Assembly: GCA_034620365.1 (NCBI GenBank)
Contig: JAQGEQ010000251.1
Location: forward strand, 124,001-188,000
From: Pegea sp. RAD2-039
Taxonomy: Eukaryota; Chordata; Thaliacea; Salpida; Salpidae
Length of the DNA stretch: 64,000 nt
Direction of reading: 5' to 3'
A program made the translations under genes and the position numbers. This document shows, piece after piece, positions 13,651 through 26,767 of the stretch; the first letter of the stretch is position 1; the number at the start of each line of letters is the position of its first letter. Under the pieces are notes generated by a model. It was not told where the DNA came from. It saw only the letters and a list, made by a program, of their open reading frames with translations, and made no database searches.

Positions 13651-16049
13651 TTCTAGAACTTCTACTGATGTTTGGATAACAAGTTTAATACTCAAATAAG
13701 TTATTTTTCACTTTTCATATTTACGTTTTAATCAAACCATCTCATAACTAAATAAGTTCAATTTTTATCTGAAACTTGTAAATTAATGCCCACTATTAAA
13801 GATTAATCATTTAAATGGTTTACTTTTGCAATTAGATGAACCATTGATTCTAATAATTCTAATAATTTTACCGAATGTCAAATAAAAGTTCTATCTGATA
13901 TTTCTTTTTAAACTAAAACATTGAAATAGAAATTGAGATAAAAATTGGGTCTAAACATTAAACGAAAGAAAGTCGGGTAAACAAACAAGTTTGTTTAATT
14001 TGATGAAGTGACAAAAGGTTAATAAACAAAGCTTAAGTAGCAGAATTTACCAAGTGGCGAATTGTTAGTTTATTTTATCTATAAATAGTTTTTAAGAGCG
14101 ATTCTTCAAAATAACTTTTTGTTGCTCTTACTAATAAAATTTAGTTGAATTCAATAGATATGCAATCTAATTATAAAGTGAAAATATTCAATTGTTAATT
14201 TACCAATTTGTTTTTACCAACATACTTTTGAAATAATTAACCACAAAATATAATCATTGTTTAGAAAAGATTTTAGATGTACTGATTTGAACTATGTAAT
14301 TTGAACTTTTAATTCTTATTTGACAATTGTTCGTACTATTCAGACTGAATAAATCACAAAAACTGAAAGATATCAAGCTTAAAAGCGTTCAGGCTTATTT
14401 AAATTTGTGAAAATAGCAAAAAATATGAAATCATATTTTTCAAAAAGTAAATTAAATGGAGAAGTTACAATTACAGATATAGTTTATAGTTGAAAAGGTT
14501 TTAAGAAAAATTTATTTAACGAGTTTCAGCTCAATCTTGAAACTTTTAATTAAGTTGACAAATATAATAAACTACTTAGATCTTTATCATAAAGTTTTTG
14601 CTTCCATCGTAGTCTTGGAACAAGCCATGTTTTTTTGGAAATTATTTTTTCTAACTGCTGTGCCTAGCCAACTTTTGGTTAATCTTTATACATTAAGTAA
14701 ATAAATGTAGTTAAAATATTTAAATTGTAATTTATATTCTTAAGTTACAAGTTTAAGCTTGTAAAAAATTATTGTATCAAAATTTACATAAAAGAGATAA
14801 AATTCAAATATTTCGAAATACTTGTCTATCATCTTCACCAAAACATCCATTTAAATCCTTAGATGTCAACCATCCACCCCAAAGCAGTGACTTTTTCAAT
14901 TGCGTTTCATAATTTGCCCTAAATATAAAAACTAATATTAGGTAATCTGACATGACATTTTACGGTTAGATTCTATTTATATATGTTCAATAAAACTGAA
15001 ATTTGAAATAATTTTCAAATGGTAGTGTAGAATCATAAGACAACAAGAGCAATATAGAACAATTTTAGTAAGTTGTTTGTGTTGCTTGGTTAAATCCTTT
15101 TCTGGTATCTTTAATTTTGCGCTAAACAGCCGTGATCTATTATATTCTTACTATTCGATATGAAACCATTATAAAATGATTATTTTTATCTGCTGCTTTG
15201 TGCAATACTACTTTGCTGTCAATGCTGAAGTTTAAAAAAAAAAAAAGGAAACAAGTAGACATAAAAGAAACTTTGAATCCTATGAATGCGGCTTTTTGTG
15301 AGTCGCTTTTATGATACAGTTCAGCTAAGCAACCGGGTATTGGGTATAATAGAAATTAGAGAGAAAATTGAATTAAGAGAATAATTTCATTTCTTAAAAA
15401 CAAATAAATAATTTATTAAGTTGATTAAAGCTTTAATGGTTTGATTTAACATTTAAGTATTTTATTTAGTTATTTCCTGAAAAATACAATTCGAAAGTCG
15501 AATAAGTAAATTATTTTTGAAGCATTTAGGTAGGGAATAATTTGGAAATGGCCGTACAAAATCGTTGTATTTAAACGCAATTAAGTTTAAAGTTATAATT
15601 TGACTACGGTACTCAGGTGACAACACACTTTTCTTGAAACACTTCAGTTTGACATCAACCTTATCTAAGTACTGATTTGTAAAATAATTAAAATGTTAAC
15701 TTCAGTCTAACTGACTTCAAACTTAAGTAAAGGTTTAAAGTTAGCCTAATACCCTAAAGTTTATAGGAGAAATATCTATATACGGAAATATGGTTGTGAA
15801 ATGCTTAAGGTTTGAAAGTTTGCTGATTTAAAATTGCGGATTAGCAAGACAAAACTTTCAACAAGACTTACTTTAGCAGGCTGCCACTAATAGTTTCAGT
15901 TTTTATCCTTAACAATCAACAAAAAAAAGTTAAAAGTTCTAATCCTGTAAGAAAATGTTGAACAATTTCATTTGTAACGAATCAATTCACATAAAATCAC
16001 AACAATTTTCAAAATTAAACAGAATCTAATTTGCAATTGTCAATAATCT

Positions 16050-18150
16050 ACAACACGAAACCAAAATCCAGTCTCTCCACGACGTCAACTTATCAGTCCA
16101 ACAAAAGTCCTGAGTAATGAGCAAGACTGTATGAAGCTAAAAATAAGCCTCAACGTGTTGCAATGACTGCAGACTGATAAATAAGTGCTGAAGCAGCAAA
16201 ACACCAGCATATGATTACAATACTCTCGCCGGGGCGTCGAATTGAACGAAAAAAGCGAAGATTTGTCTTCACATGAGCAAGCAATAACGAAAGCTTTCTT
16301 TACTTCGATGAGAGAGTCACAACAGATGCCGACTTTTTTCTCGTCTTGTTACTTTTTTGTTGCATCATTTTTTCTCAATTTTCAATCTACACCTGATCTT
16401 CAAAATGAATCAAATTAAGATAAGAATCAAGATGTGAGAGTCAATTCCTTCATTCAGTTCTTTTTCTCTCAAGCTCCTTGTGACACGCGTTATTGGTGAC
16501 GTAAGAAGCATGCGAGAGAATATGGAAAGATAAGCAAGAAAGAAGCCTTGTGGCTACAACCAATTGTGACTTGTTTTTTCGTTTTGTTGCAGCTATTTTT
16601 AAAACACGACGCTCCACTGTAACTCTTATTCACGCCTGACTGAACAGCGACAGAGTCCTTCTTTCTACTGGATGTTGGGATGTCAACGATTCATCTGCAG
16701 AGTTCGTGATAATAAATCACATCACGTGACCGCTTACAAGCTTTGCATGTTGATTTCTGTATCTTTTTACTGATTCTACTGTCGTGGGAATGAATGATCA
16801 TGCTGAAACCAACTGATTGGTGCAAAATCAACTTCCATATCTTGTAAAGATTTTTTCAGAGAACTACTTTTAATAGATGTTGATAAAAGTCTTTCTGTTT
16901 CATTTAACTTTTCTCAAATCACAGTTCAAATTTCAACAAAGTTACAATTACTATCTCAGCAAAAAAAAATAAATTGGTAGAGCTGAAAAATCGATTCAAT
17001 TTTTCTTAAACTTTCATGTTTCAAAACATATTTTTTAAAATAAATAAAAACAAATTACATTTTATAATTGGAATTATTAGTTATAATATCTATTTATCAA
17101 CGCTTTAATCAGTTTAAAAATAATTAAGGTTGTGATATCTGTTTATTTAAAGTAAGATGTGAAACTGTAAATGAACAGATGCAGCAACTAGTGAAAAGTG
17201 ACAAACAAAATAAAAAGATATTTTAATGAATTTAAAAAAAAAACTCATATCATTAAGTAAATTGAATTTGCTTGAATGAGCATTTCAATATCCTCTAATT
17301 ATAGTTTGCGGACAGTGAACAAATCCAAGATCAAAGTTACATTTCCAAATGTTTCCTCCATCAACGATGTTTCACACGAAAAAAATCGCCTGAAAAAAAG
17401 AACAACAAAAGAGGTTTGTAACAGAAGTGCATATGGGAAGTTGGGGAAGGGAGGGAGGGAGTGCTGATGATTAAGCTTTCTCGGTCAAGGCGCATATTAA
17501 ATGACACGGAGTTCACAGTTCACTACAGACTTGCCTATATCCTCACAATTCAATTTGCGTCTCAGCGGAGAAAAAAGTAAAAATATCAATTGTAAGTTTC
17601 AATACATTTACTCCTTTCTCCTACTTTCTCTCGTTACTCATTTTGTGATCAGCATGACAGCCTAAAGCTCTCTCTTTCTCACTACACTGCTGTCTCCTTC
17701 TAACATACACGTGCACAGCCTCCCAAATTTGTAATCACGTGACTTTGCCGACGTTCATCTCGCTTTCTTTCGTGTGAATACAGTGTTGGCATTCACATGA
17801 GGGGTGAGAGACTACAACCGCAAATCTTATTGGACGACAGCGTTAGAAACGTTGTTATGGAAACGACGAAAAACAGCACAGATTTGCTGTTACTTCCTTA
17901 CTTCTTTTCCTCTTCAAACTTCTTTCTAATTGTCCCACGCTCCATACAACATCTAAGGTCACTCAACACCCCCTACCAATCTTCTCCGTATGTTGCCAAA
18001 TCTCAATCACAATTTCTTCTAGCTTCCTTCCGCTGCTAGGTAACAGACGCGAGAAATTTCGTGAGAATGTCTTCATCCTATCTACTAGCCTCCAACATCT
18101 TCTTCAACCGCAAATGCTCTCTAAGGAGCTGATTCCAACACTCAACGAGA
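16050..18150. promoter_or_regulatory. 2.1-kb GC-elevated island with E-box palindromes and a G-quadruplex motif
   Basis: This is the most compositionally distinct part of the gene-poor interval: CpG dinucleotides and pyrimidine-rich runs recur throughout, whereas the flanks are very AT-rich. Perfect TCACGTGA palindromes lie at 16722-16729 and 17735-17742. A G-quadruplex motif is at 17435-17459. Two open frames (17276-17467 and 17797-18039) cross it, but their translations resemble no family and show no domain. It could be a promoter for an unrecognised noncoding transcript, an enhancer cluster for a flanking gene, or an old insertion of different base composition. Confidence 0.4.
17435..17459 (+). 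other. G-quadruplex-forming motif
   Basis: Five runs of three or four guanines are separated by loops of one to five bases (GGG, GGGG, GGG, GGG, GGG). This fits the canonical four-tract rule on the plus strand. Such a motif is unusual in DNA this AT-rich, and it falls inside the GC-elevated island. Confidence 0.8.
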
Positions 18151-20745
18151 CATATGTCTTTTATAAGATCTACAAACTTTTTATCATTTTTCAGCGAAAT
18201 TTTAAACTTCGAAATTATTTAAATGCTTCAACTTTACAACAAAACCTTTTAAAAGATTTTTAGTTTCATTTTCTGCTGTCTTTCGTGGCTTTTTCTATTC
18301 GCCTTCATCTATCTTGGTCCGCTTTACTTTGCTTTTTTAATAAATTTTTTTAGAAATGATGCAGCAATGATGCAGAAACTAAATTACATCAACTGATTCA
18401 TTTGTTTTTCTGATGTGATTATTTTGACTTGAAGATAAATGTTTTAAAAAATGAAAAATTTGAATTTAATACTTTTTAAATAAATTCAATAAAAAACCAA
18501 TTAAATTTATTCATAAAATTTTAAAACTAAATCATTAATTTAGTGTCTCCTAAGATTACAAGCAAAAATCACAAAAAAAAATTTACTTAAAATAAAGTTT
18601 AGAGAAATGAAAAAAAATTGCTTTGTTACTGCATCAGTGCAATAAAAATCTACTTCTAACCTCCTCACTGTCAACAAGGAGTCATCAGAACTGAATGTTT
18701 GTGTTCAATCACGGTTGCGTCATCATCACTTAAAGAACTAAGTACAAACCCCTTAAGCTTCTAACTCATTCAAAGAATAAGAGATGCAGATAGAAACTAG
18801 TAGAGCTTATAATTAAGATACTTATCTTAATATATTACTGTTATCAGTGAAAAAATAGACCAACAAATGTAATTATGCAGATGTAAGTTGAATAAGACAT
18901 ACATTGAAATGTCAGTTTGATATTTTTTGCTTCCTAATAATTGAAACCTTATTTTTATGTTTTTTTTTGGACTTTTTCTGTAAGGTTCTGAGCTTTTTGT
19001 AAAGAACGAAATCTAATAACTTTAAAATTTGACTTTATTTAAAATGGTTTTGTTAATATTTTGCATTTAATCTTACTTAAAAGCTTGACCAATAAAACTT
19101 ATTAATCATATTTCAAAGTTAAATAAGGATGAAGGAAGAAATATTTTTAGAAAGATATTTAAAAAAGAAATTTTTAGTTGATTAATTAAGACTAATAAAC
19201 AACTAAATAAAAATGCCAATAAACTCATGGTTAATTGGAAGTTTAATTTTTGAAAAAATAAGCTTTACTTTCTTTTTGTAGAGATAGAAAATCTTTTTTT
19301 TTAAATAAATAAGAATTAAAGATTAAAAACAATCATCCAATAACAATTTGTTGTAAATGTTTCTTGTCACATTAGATATTTTGAGATAAAATAAACTTTA
19401 TTTTGTTTCAGTTTGTACTTGTTACAGAAAAAATACAAGATTAAAAACAAAATTTCTTTAGTTTTAGTTCATAAAAAACAAACTTCAGAACTAAACTTCA
19501 AAAGGTGCTCAAAAATAGTTCCTGTAAGGAGCTAGTTTTTACGAATTCATTTTTGAACTTACATTAGCAACAAAAAGAAACTTAGCATGTTAAAAATTAA
19601 AATGAATTTCAACTTCTTAAGTCACTTCGAGCTAATAATGCTGATAATAAGTTATTTGATTGGGAAGATCAACTTTGTTTGTTTACAGAATAAATAGATA
19701 AATTTGAATAGTCAAACTTTCAACTATTCAGTTTGAGTTTGAGGTAAAAAAGTGTTACTTTCTTTTCAAATCTTTTTATGTTTCGTTTAAAAGTTGTTTA
19801 TAATAATTAAAAGCATGACCAAACAATAACTCTAGTCTGCCTCTAGAGCAGATGTTCTATTTTTCGTTTTTTTCTTTTTGGAAAATTCTTTTTTTTGCTC
19901 TAATTTTGAAAAAAAATCAATTTTTACTTTCAAACTTTCGAATTTCGTTAAGCGCTAAAAGTTGAGACTGTTAATAAATTCAAATAATTGTAAAAGTATC
20001 TTACAATTTTAATTTATCAAAATAACCCTTTTTTTATTTACTCATATTTAAAGTATATTGAATATTAGCTGGTATTTAAAAAGAGCAAAATATATTTGAT
20101 TAAAATTTATAAAAGTAAACTCCAATAAACAATTATGAAATTTAGTTGATAATTTAAAGTCTAATATAATTTATTTAGCACAAAGCCTTGATTAAACTTC
20201 ATAAATAATTAAGTCAATATTAAGAATATTCAACTTTTTGTAGTATATTTTACATAAATTTTTTTTACTAATTAAAAACAAGTTATAAGTGACGGTAATT
20301 AATTTAAACTAGTTTAACTTTATGCTACAAATACAAGCGAAAACAATTTTCATTTGCACCTAAAAATTAATGTTAATCATTAATTTACTTACACAAGTTT
20401 TAATATCTAAGCCAACAACATTAAACTGAAACGTGTAAACAGTATTTGATGTTAAACATCAAACTATAGCTAGAAATAATAAAGCCAGTTTATTCGTTAT
20501 AATTACATATAATCAGTAGTACTCAAGGAGTATTATATAATTTTCAAATGAAGTTTACTAATGTTTATATAGAGCTTACTTGAGGTTTACAATAAAGTAG
20601 TTTTCTTGTAAAGCTCTTATAATAATCAATCAATGAAAATTTGATACTACTAAGTAAATTTTTTATGTTGAAGTTACTTTAATTTATGAAATGATTTTAT
20701 CTAAGGGCTTAAAGAAATTTACTTAAAAAAAATAGCTTGAAAATT
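18151..20745. other. AT-rich intergenic stretch upstream of the MYORG-like gene
   Basis: About 2.6 kb with no recognisable exon or repeat. It must contain or adjoin the promoter of the plus-strand glycosidase gene. An AG lies about 10 nt before the ATG at 20746, but its upstream tract is purine-rich, so I do not call an acceptor with confidence. Confidence 0.45.
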
Positions 20746-23700
20746 ATGCGAAAACACCAATTAATGTGGTTAGTGAATAGCCTGGTTCTGACCATCGGAA
20801 TTACACTTTCTGCCATTGGAATAACTTATATTGTAAACAAACCAGTGAAAGATGAAATATCTTACCAAGTTGAAGTTGACGCTACAAGTTTAAGAGTAAG
20901 ATTTCTATGAGTTGCTTCTTGACAGTAAATATGATAAGTTACTTCAGTCTGTGGATTTTAAACTAATTGATAATATTTTCAAGCTTTCATTTTTTAACTT
21001 TGAAGTTTTATAATCAGGTGGAATATTTCCTCCTTCAAGAAGGTAAGACTAGCACAAAGCTTACAACAAAGCTTGCTCAAAAAAGCACTGGATTAGGACC
21101 ACTTTTAGGAGTAGAGATGACTCCATGCGCATATCCTCAAGATTATATTTCTTGCTTGGAATGGAAACCAAGTGAAAATGAAAAAATGTCATTTAAACTA
21201 CAAAACTACAAAGTAAATCTGGCAAATAAATTTTCAAGGGCGAAATTTTTTAGAAATCTTTTTTAAATAAGACAAAAATAAAAGCGGCTCGTGCTGAAAG
21301 TTCTTCAAATTATTTGATTAGGATTTGATTAAATGATTAAAAACTTATTTTCCGAACAAACATTGCAACTAAAAAAATGAAACTTATTTTCAGTCGTTGT
21401 ACATAAAAAGAAGTTTGGTTCAATGTTTTAAAGTGGAATGGATCAGTACATCAGTGATTGCTCCAGTAGATTGCTTTCCCCTGACCAGTAAATGGTTTGG
21501 TGGATCACAGATGCATAACCAGTACTGGCCGATTAACAAGTGAAGGAATTTTTTTGTAAGAAGTAAATGTGATTAATTAAACAAAACGTTTTTATTATTC
21601 TTAAATATATAAATTGAAAATTTTAAAAAGTATAATGACAAGTTCTTTTTAATTTGATGTTATAAAGATTTAGACATTTTTAGGATAAATAAATTTACAG
21701 CTTTTGGAATGTTAATTAACAAAAAAAATAAGAATTTTAAAGCGCAATTACATAAAATATTTAATAAACTTTATTCTGTTTAATTATCGTTTTAAAGCAA
21801 AACAAAGCGGTCAACACTTATACAAAGATTTATTTGTTACTAGATGGAATAAACATATGTCTTTCTATCTTACTGGTGATATGTTTGATGATCCACAGCA
21901 ATTTGGATCTGTGCTAGAACGCTACTGGTTATCATCTGATGGAGTAGCGATCTTTGTGAAGCCTGAATCTCCGTTACATATTAGCATAGAACGCGACCAA
22001 ATATGTTTAAAAGGTTTGTCAAGACTCCACAACAAGTCAACATCTTTCGTAAATCTAGTCATTCATCCTAAGTCTATAAAAGAGCAAAAATATCCTTCTC
22101 AACTCAGTTATTCAGGTAGTTGGTCCACTTAATTGGTTCTAAAGCTTTTTACTAATAAGAAAAATTCTCTAAAATAAGCGCCTAAAAGCCAATAAAAAGA
22201 AATTGTTAATTTATAACTTAATTGTTTACTAATTGAGTTGGTTTTATGTATTCCAACCATTTTCGGAAAGTGTTTACACTTTCATCAAAGTGCTTTGATG
22301 TATCAGTAGCAGAAGTTGTGTAATGATACAAGTTCTTTTTAATGTTTGGTATCCTACATAAAAAGCAAGTTCTTTTCTTTAAGCTTTCTGAAAACTAGAG
22401 CGTTTTGAAGCGGCAGACCATAAAATTAGTTTAAAAATAAATAAAAAAATGAATAAGAAACTATCAGAAGCACTTTTAATTAGTAGTTAAAGAGTTTTAA
22501 CGTATTGAAGGTTGTTGTTGAGATTTTGTTCTTCAATCAATTATATTTTCTTTCTGGTTCTATGTTAGGATAGCAACCGATGCATGAATATAAATGATTA
22601 GATTCTACTTAATTTTAACTCCTTGAAATAAGTTAGAAGATTTAAGATGTGAGACACACACTTCATTAATCTAGAAAAAGGATATGAACTCATAGAGTGT
22701 TTTGGAAATTAAATTATGAAAATATTTTGATATTTTTTTTCAAATGTTACAAATCTTAAAAAAAGTTAATTAAAACCAAGAATGCTGCAAAATATAAAGT
22801 TATGAATAGAAGCAGTCAACAAGTTTATTAAAGTAATGAAATTGCCAATTTGAGCAGGATTATTCAAGTGAGTCAATAAGCAAGCGTCAACTTGGCAATT
22901 AATACGCAGTGCTGTATACGACGTGGATATATTTGAAGACTTGCGTGAAATCGTAGAAAGATTTCGTGGGAAACCTTCGGTTTGGTATGAATTACGTTTT
23001 ACCTGCTAAGATAAACAAACTTTAATATCACAATGAACAAAGGGCTAGACTTTAAATCTGCTGTAATAATATAAACAATTCAAATAACACTAACCAGTTC
23101 GATTTACTTATCAAAGTTCCAAGTTTTTATCTAGCTTTTACATGTTCTGAGATTATGTTTAAAAATTTTGTATCCTTTAATCAGTTGAGAAACTTTAACC
23201 TTCAAAATAAGGTTTTAATTTCTCGCTTTGAATGATAAAATGAAAAAATAAACAGCTAAATGTCAAGATGTCATAAACAGACTGCTTCAAGGCTTCTATA
23301 CGAAAATAGAACCAACTAAAAATAATATAAAAAAAAATCTCTCATTTTCTTCTTTCATACTGCATTTCTTCATCTGAAGCTTTTATTATGTTTGGCGAAT
23401 TGAGAAATTATAAAAGATAAACAAGAGCAAGCAGCTGTTAGAAGGTTGCAGGTGAAATTGAAGTCTGTACACACTATTTCTTTATTTTCTGAGATGTATT
23501 TTGACTCACAAAACTGTTTTTGTGAAACTTAAATATCGCTAGATCACAATTAAAGTTGGCTAGTCTAGAAGACATTAAAAATATTTTTTTTTCAGGCTCT
23601 GATGAATTTCCATATAAGCAAAATATGACATCATTATCTTACTTTGTCTGTCTCGGCGATTCTCCTCAAATAACGCATCAAGCAATTTTGAAAGTAATTT

Positions 23701-25894
23701 TTATATAATTATACAAATTAGATGTTTTCTGCAAAAATTAGTGACAATTGAAATATTCATTTGATATGTCTAGCAAGTCGTTAAAATTTGAAGTCATTAA
23801 AAACTTACAAAAAGAATTGCTCATACCAAATAAACAGATTTTAAATAAAAGGATTAGTCTTATACGTTGTGCACAGAATTTATTCAAAAATATTTAATTA
23901 CGAATATCAAATTAAATAAACCAATTTCAAACTTTATTAAATTTAACGGTAAAAAGTCATATAATATATACAGTAATTTTTAGCTGTTTCAAAATATAAA
24001 AGTATTAAAAAAAGTAAAGTTGATTTGAAACATATTTATTTGGTTCTTATAAAAATACTTACTGACTTTTGATATTCTTCTATTTGTTGTCGTTTCACTT
24101 TTAATAGTAACTTAGTTTCTTTTAATAATAAAATCACAAAAAAATTACTTTAATCTCTAACAAGTTTTTTTTTTAAACTCTAGCTCCAGTTTATTGCCAA
24201 ACCAAATCAACTTCCAGACTTAAGAATGATGAAGTCTCCAATATGGTCTACTTGGGCCCGTTACAAGATTGATATTGACCAGAAGACAGTAATGAGTTAT
24301 GCAAATGAAATATTAAGTTATGGATTTAGTAACAGTCAACTTGAAATTGATGATGGGTTAGATTGAAACAATATTTTTTAATTTTCTAATCAAGCTGAAA
24401 AGCTCTTTATGTTAATAAAAGTTTTTATCCAACTTTGATAGACTGAGCTTTAAATAATCTACAGATATGAGGAGTATTATGGCGACCACACATTTGATAC
24501 CAAAAGTTTTCCAAATGCAACATATATGGTTTCTCAATTACATGATTTAGGTTTTCGTGTTACTTCGTGGGTAACTCCGTTTATTAATCCCCGTTCATTT
24601 AACTATCAAATTGGGGTTGAAAAAAATGCTTACATCATTAATGGAAGGACTAATGAACCTGGAAATGTTGTTTGGTGGAATGGAGTTGGATACTCAATTG
24701 ACTTTACAAACCAATTGGCATGTGACTGGTTAGTAAAAGACTTTCTAGTTGAAACTAAAGTAACAAAATTTGTCTCATAAATAAAAAGTGGAGTTTATAA
24801 AGTGATGTTTGATAAGATTCTATATTTAAACACTTCTGCTGAATACTTGTTACACTTTGTTAAGTGAAACTTTGTAATTTAGGTATTTTGATTTACTACA
24901 AAATATAAGAGAAACGTATAAAGTTGATTCTTTCAAATTTGACGCGGGGGAACTGAATTATGTTTATAAAATTCCTGAATATAAATATTCTATTTACAAA
25001 AACAACGATCCTGGTTATTATACACAAAAATATATAGAGTGTGTGTATAGGTAAGTTAGAAACAGTCTTTGCTAATTTTTCAAACTTTTATTCGATGTTT
25101 CCACAGATTCGGGAAACAAATAGAAATAAGAGCGGCATGGCGGAATCAAAATCTTCCAATTTTTATCCGAATGATGGATAAAGACTCAAATTGGTCTTAT
25201 GAGAAAGGTCTTAAGACATTGATACCCACAGCACTAACTTTTAGCTTGATCGGTTATCCTTATATCTTGCCTGATATGATTGGAGGTAAACCTCCTAAAT
25301 TTGTGATTCAATTCCTCAATGAGTTGTTTAGTTTTTGAGTATTTATAAGATTAGAAATTTGCTTCAGGTAATGCTTACGAAGGAGGTTTCCACAATACTT
25401 CAAACATACCAGAACGTCAACTGTATATCAGATGGCTTCAACTTACCACTTTTTTACCAGCAATGCAATTTTCAATATCTCCATGGCAATATGATGATGA
25501 CGTCATACAGCTTTCACGTCATTATGTTAATTTGCATGAAACAATAATCTATGATGAACTAGTCAAAGCTTCTCAAGATTACATTGATGGTAGAGCTTCA
25601 TTAGGTCCAATAAGACCCATTTGGTGGGTGACCCAGAAAGACACAGCAGCTTTTGATATTGATGACCAGTTTATGGTTGGTGATCGATATTTAGTTGCTC
25701 CAATTGTTGAACAAAATGCTACATCCAGAGACATTTATCTTCCTGGGCCAAAATGGAGACAAAATAGTTCAAAGGTTATTTGGTGGAAAAGTAAACTAAG
25801 AGAAGATGAAATTCTTGTTAAAGGAGGAACTAAACTGTTTGATTATCCAATTTCATTGGAAGAGATTGCCTGGTGGGAACTTGTTCTTAAATAA
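20746..25894 (+). CDS. MYORG-like glycoside hydrolase family 31, type II membrane protein, complete
   Basis: Ten exons (20746-20895, 21018-21212, 21394-21539, 21808-22115, 23596-23693, 24184-24356, 24465-24728, 24883-25050, 25107-25285, 25368-25894) join in frame to about 735 aa; human MYORG has 714. Residues 8-30 form one hydrophobic helix after a short basic N-terminus, predicting a signal anchor with the catalytic domain in the ER/Golgi lumen. The family-31 hallmarks are present: SPIWSTWARYKIDIDQ, LEIDDGY, the nucleophile motif FKFDAGE (Asp465) and the acid/base motif MDKDSNW (Asp525 or Asp527, most likely 525 by spacing). The C-terminal part also matches human MYORG closely (GYPYILPDMIGG, PAMQFSISPW, IRPIWW, VGDRYLVAPI). 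Mammalian MYORG is an alpha-galactosidase; substrate here is inferred, and invertebrates often carry several paralogues. The splice between exons 7 and 8 uses donor GTTAGT, inside the Trp445 codon. Intron 8 is only 56 nt. Confidence 0.93.
22872..23009 (+). other. Orphan 45-codon open frame inside intron 4 of the MYORG-like gene
   Basis: This frame lies within the 1.5-kb intron 4 and has strikingly coding-like codon composition compared with the intron around it. It includes AVYDVDIFEDLREIVERF and ends KPSVWYELRFTC before TAA. It follows an in-frame stop, has no ATG and no good splice sites, and does not match the glycosidase family. A fragment of an inserted or retroposed gene, a cryptic exon or chance are all possible. 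Confidence 0.2.
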
Positions 25895-25962
25895 AGTCTA
25901 CAATTTGTTCTTATTGATATTTAGTAAAAAAATCTTTATCTAATTTCAGAATTTAATTTTGT

Positions 25963-25968
25963 AATAAA
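25963..25968 (+). terminator. AATAAA polyadenylation signal of the MYORG-like gene
   Basis: A canonical AATAAA begins 68 nt after the stop codon at 25894, at a typical distance for a short 3' UTR. The cleavage site is not identifiable by eye. Confidence 0.6.
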
Positions 25969-26767
25969 ATTTCTGTTTAATTATTCTAACCCAGGATATT
26001 TTTTTAAATCATTTTGCTGATATTTCTTTTATTTTGTGGACTGATGTTTCAAGTCCTATATCTTAATAATCAGCTTTTACTTATTATTGACTGTTTAAAA
26101 TAAATATCCAAAAATATCCAAATTTTTAAACATAATTTATTTACAATTGTATCTTGCTTGAAATAGCAAACATCTCTTAACTTCACAACTCTTTAAAATT
26201 AATAAGACATTTAATCTTTTGATTTTTGTTTTTATTAAAGCAAATCAAATTTTCTAACACGTTTACACCTTAAACTCAAACATACAAAATGAATATAGAT
26301 TTAAAACTTTTGAATTTATAGAATAAATTTTGAACTAACGTACAAATCATTTTTAACAGAAATTCAAAAACTAACTGTTTTGTTTACAAATTAAAGTAAT
26401 GATTCAACAAAAACTTTAAAGCAATGGAAGTTTTATTCAATGAACAGATTTACTGACTTCAGTGTTAATTTATTTATAAGTTAGATAATAATCTTGTATA
26501 GAGATATTAGTTGTACTTTTGTAGTTTCTCATATTCATTAAAAAAGAAAAACAATTGTTGTTGCTAAATGTTCTAACAAAACGTGATAAAATCCATATCA
26601 ATAAAAAGAAAGTTTAAAGGAGTAACATTATCTAAGAAAACATTTTTATTCAACTTTTTTTTATAATATATACATAAGTTTTTCATTCTAAATTCACACA
26701 CAATTTTTAGTACAAATTAGTTTTAGTAAAAGCATATCTCATCCAAATATTGCAACTTGTTACAAAT
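25969..26767. other. Convergent intergenic gap between the MYORG-like and lipoxygenase genes
   Basis: About 0.8 kb of AT-rich sequence separates two tail-to-tail genes. On the minus strand an AATAAA (TTTATT at 26645-26650 on the plus strand) lies 118 nt past the lipoxygenase stop and is a likely polyadenylation signal. Nothing else is recognised. Confidence 0.55.
26645..26650 (-). terminator. Likely AATAAA polyadenylation signal of the lipoxygenase gene
   Basis: The hexamer on the minus strand is 118 nt downstream of the TAA at 26768-26770. It is the first clear AATAAA after the stop, but in DNA this AT-rich the motif alone is weak evidence. Confidence 0.4.

Noticed and set aside
17276-18039. 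Two ATG-initiated frames of 63 and 80 codons in the GC-elevated island
   Set aside because: Their translations show no domain, no family resemblance and no splice partners; the raised GC content alone makes longer chance frames likely.
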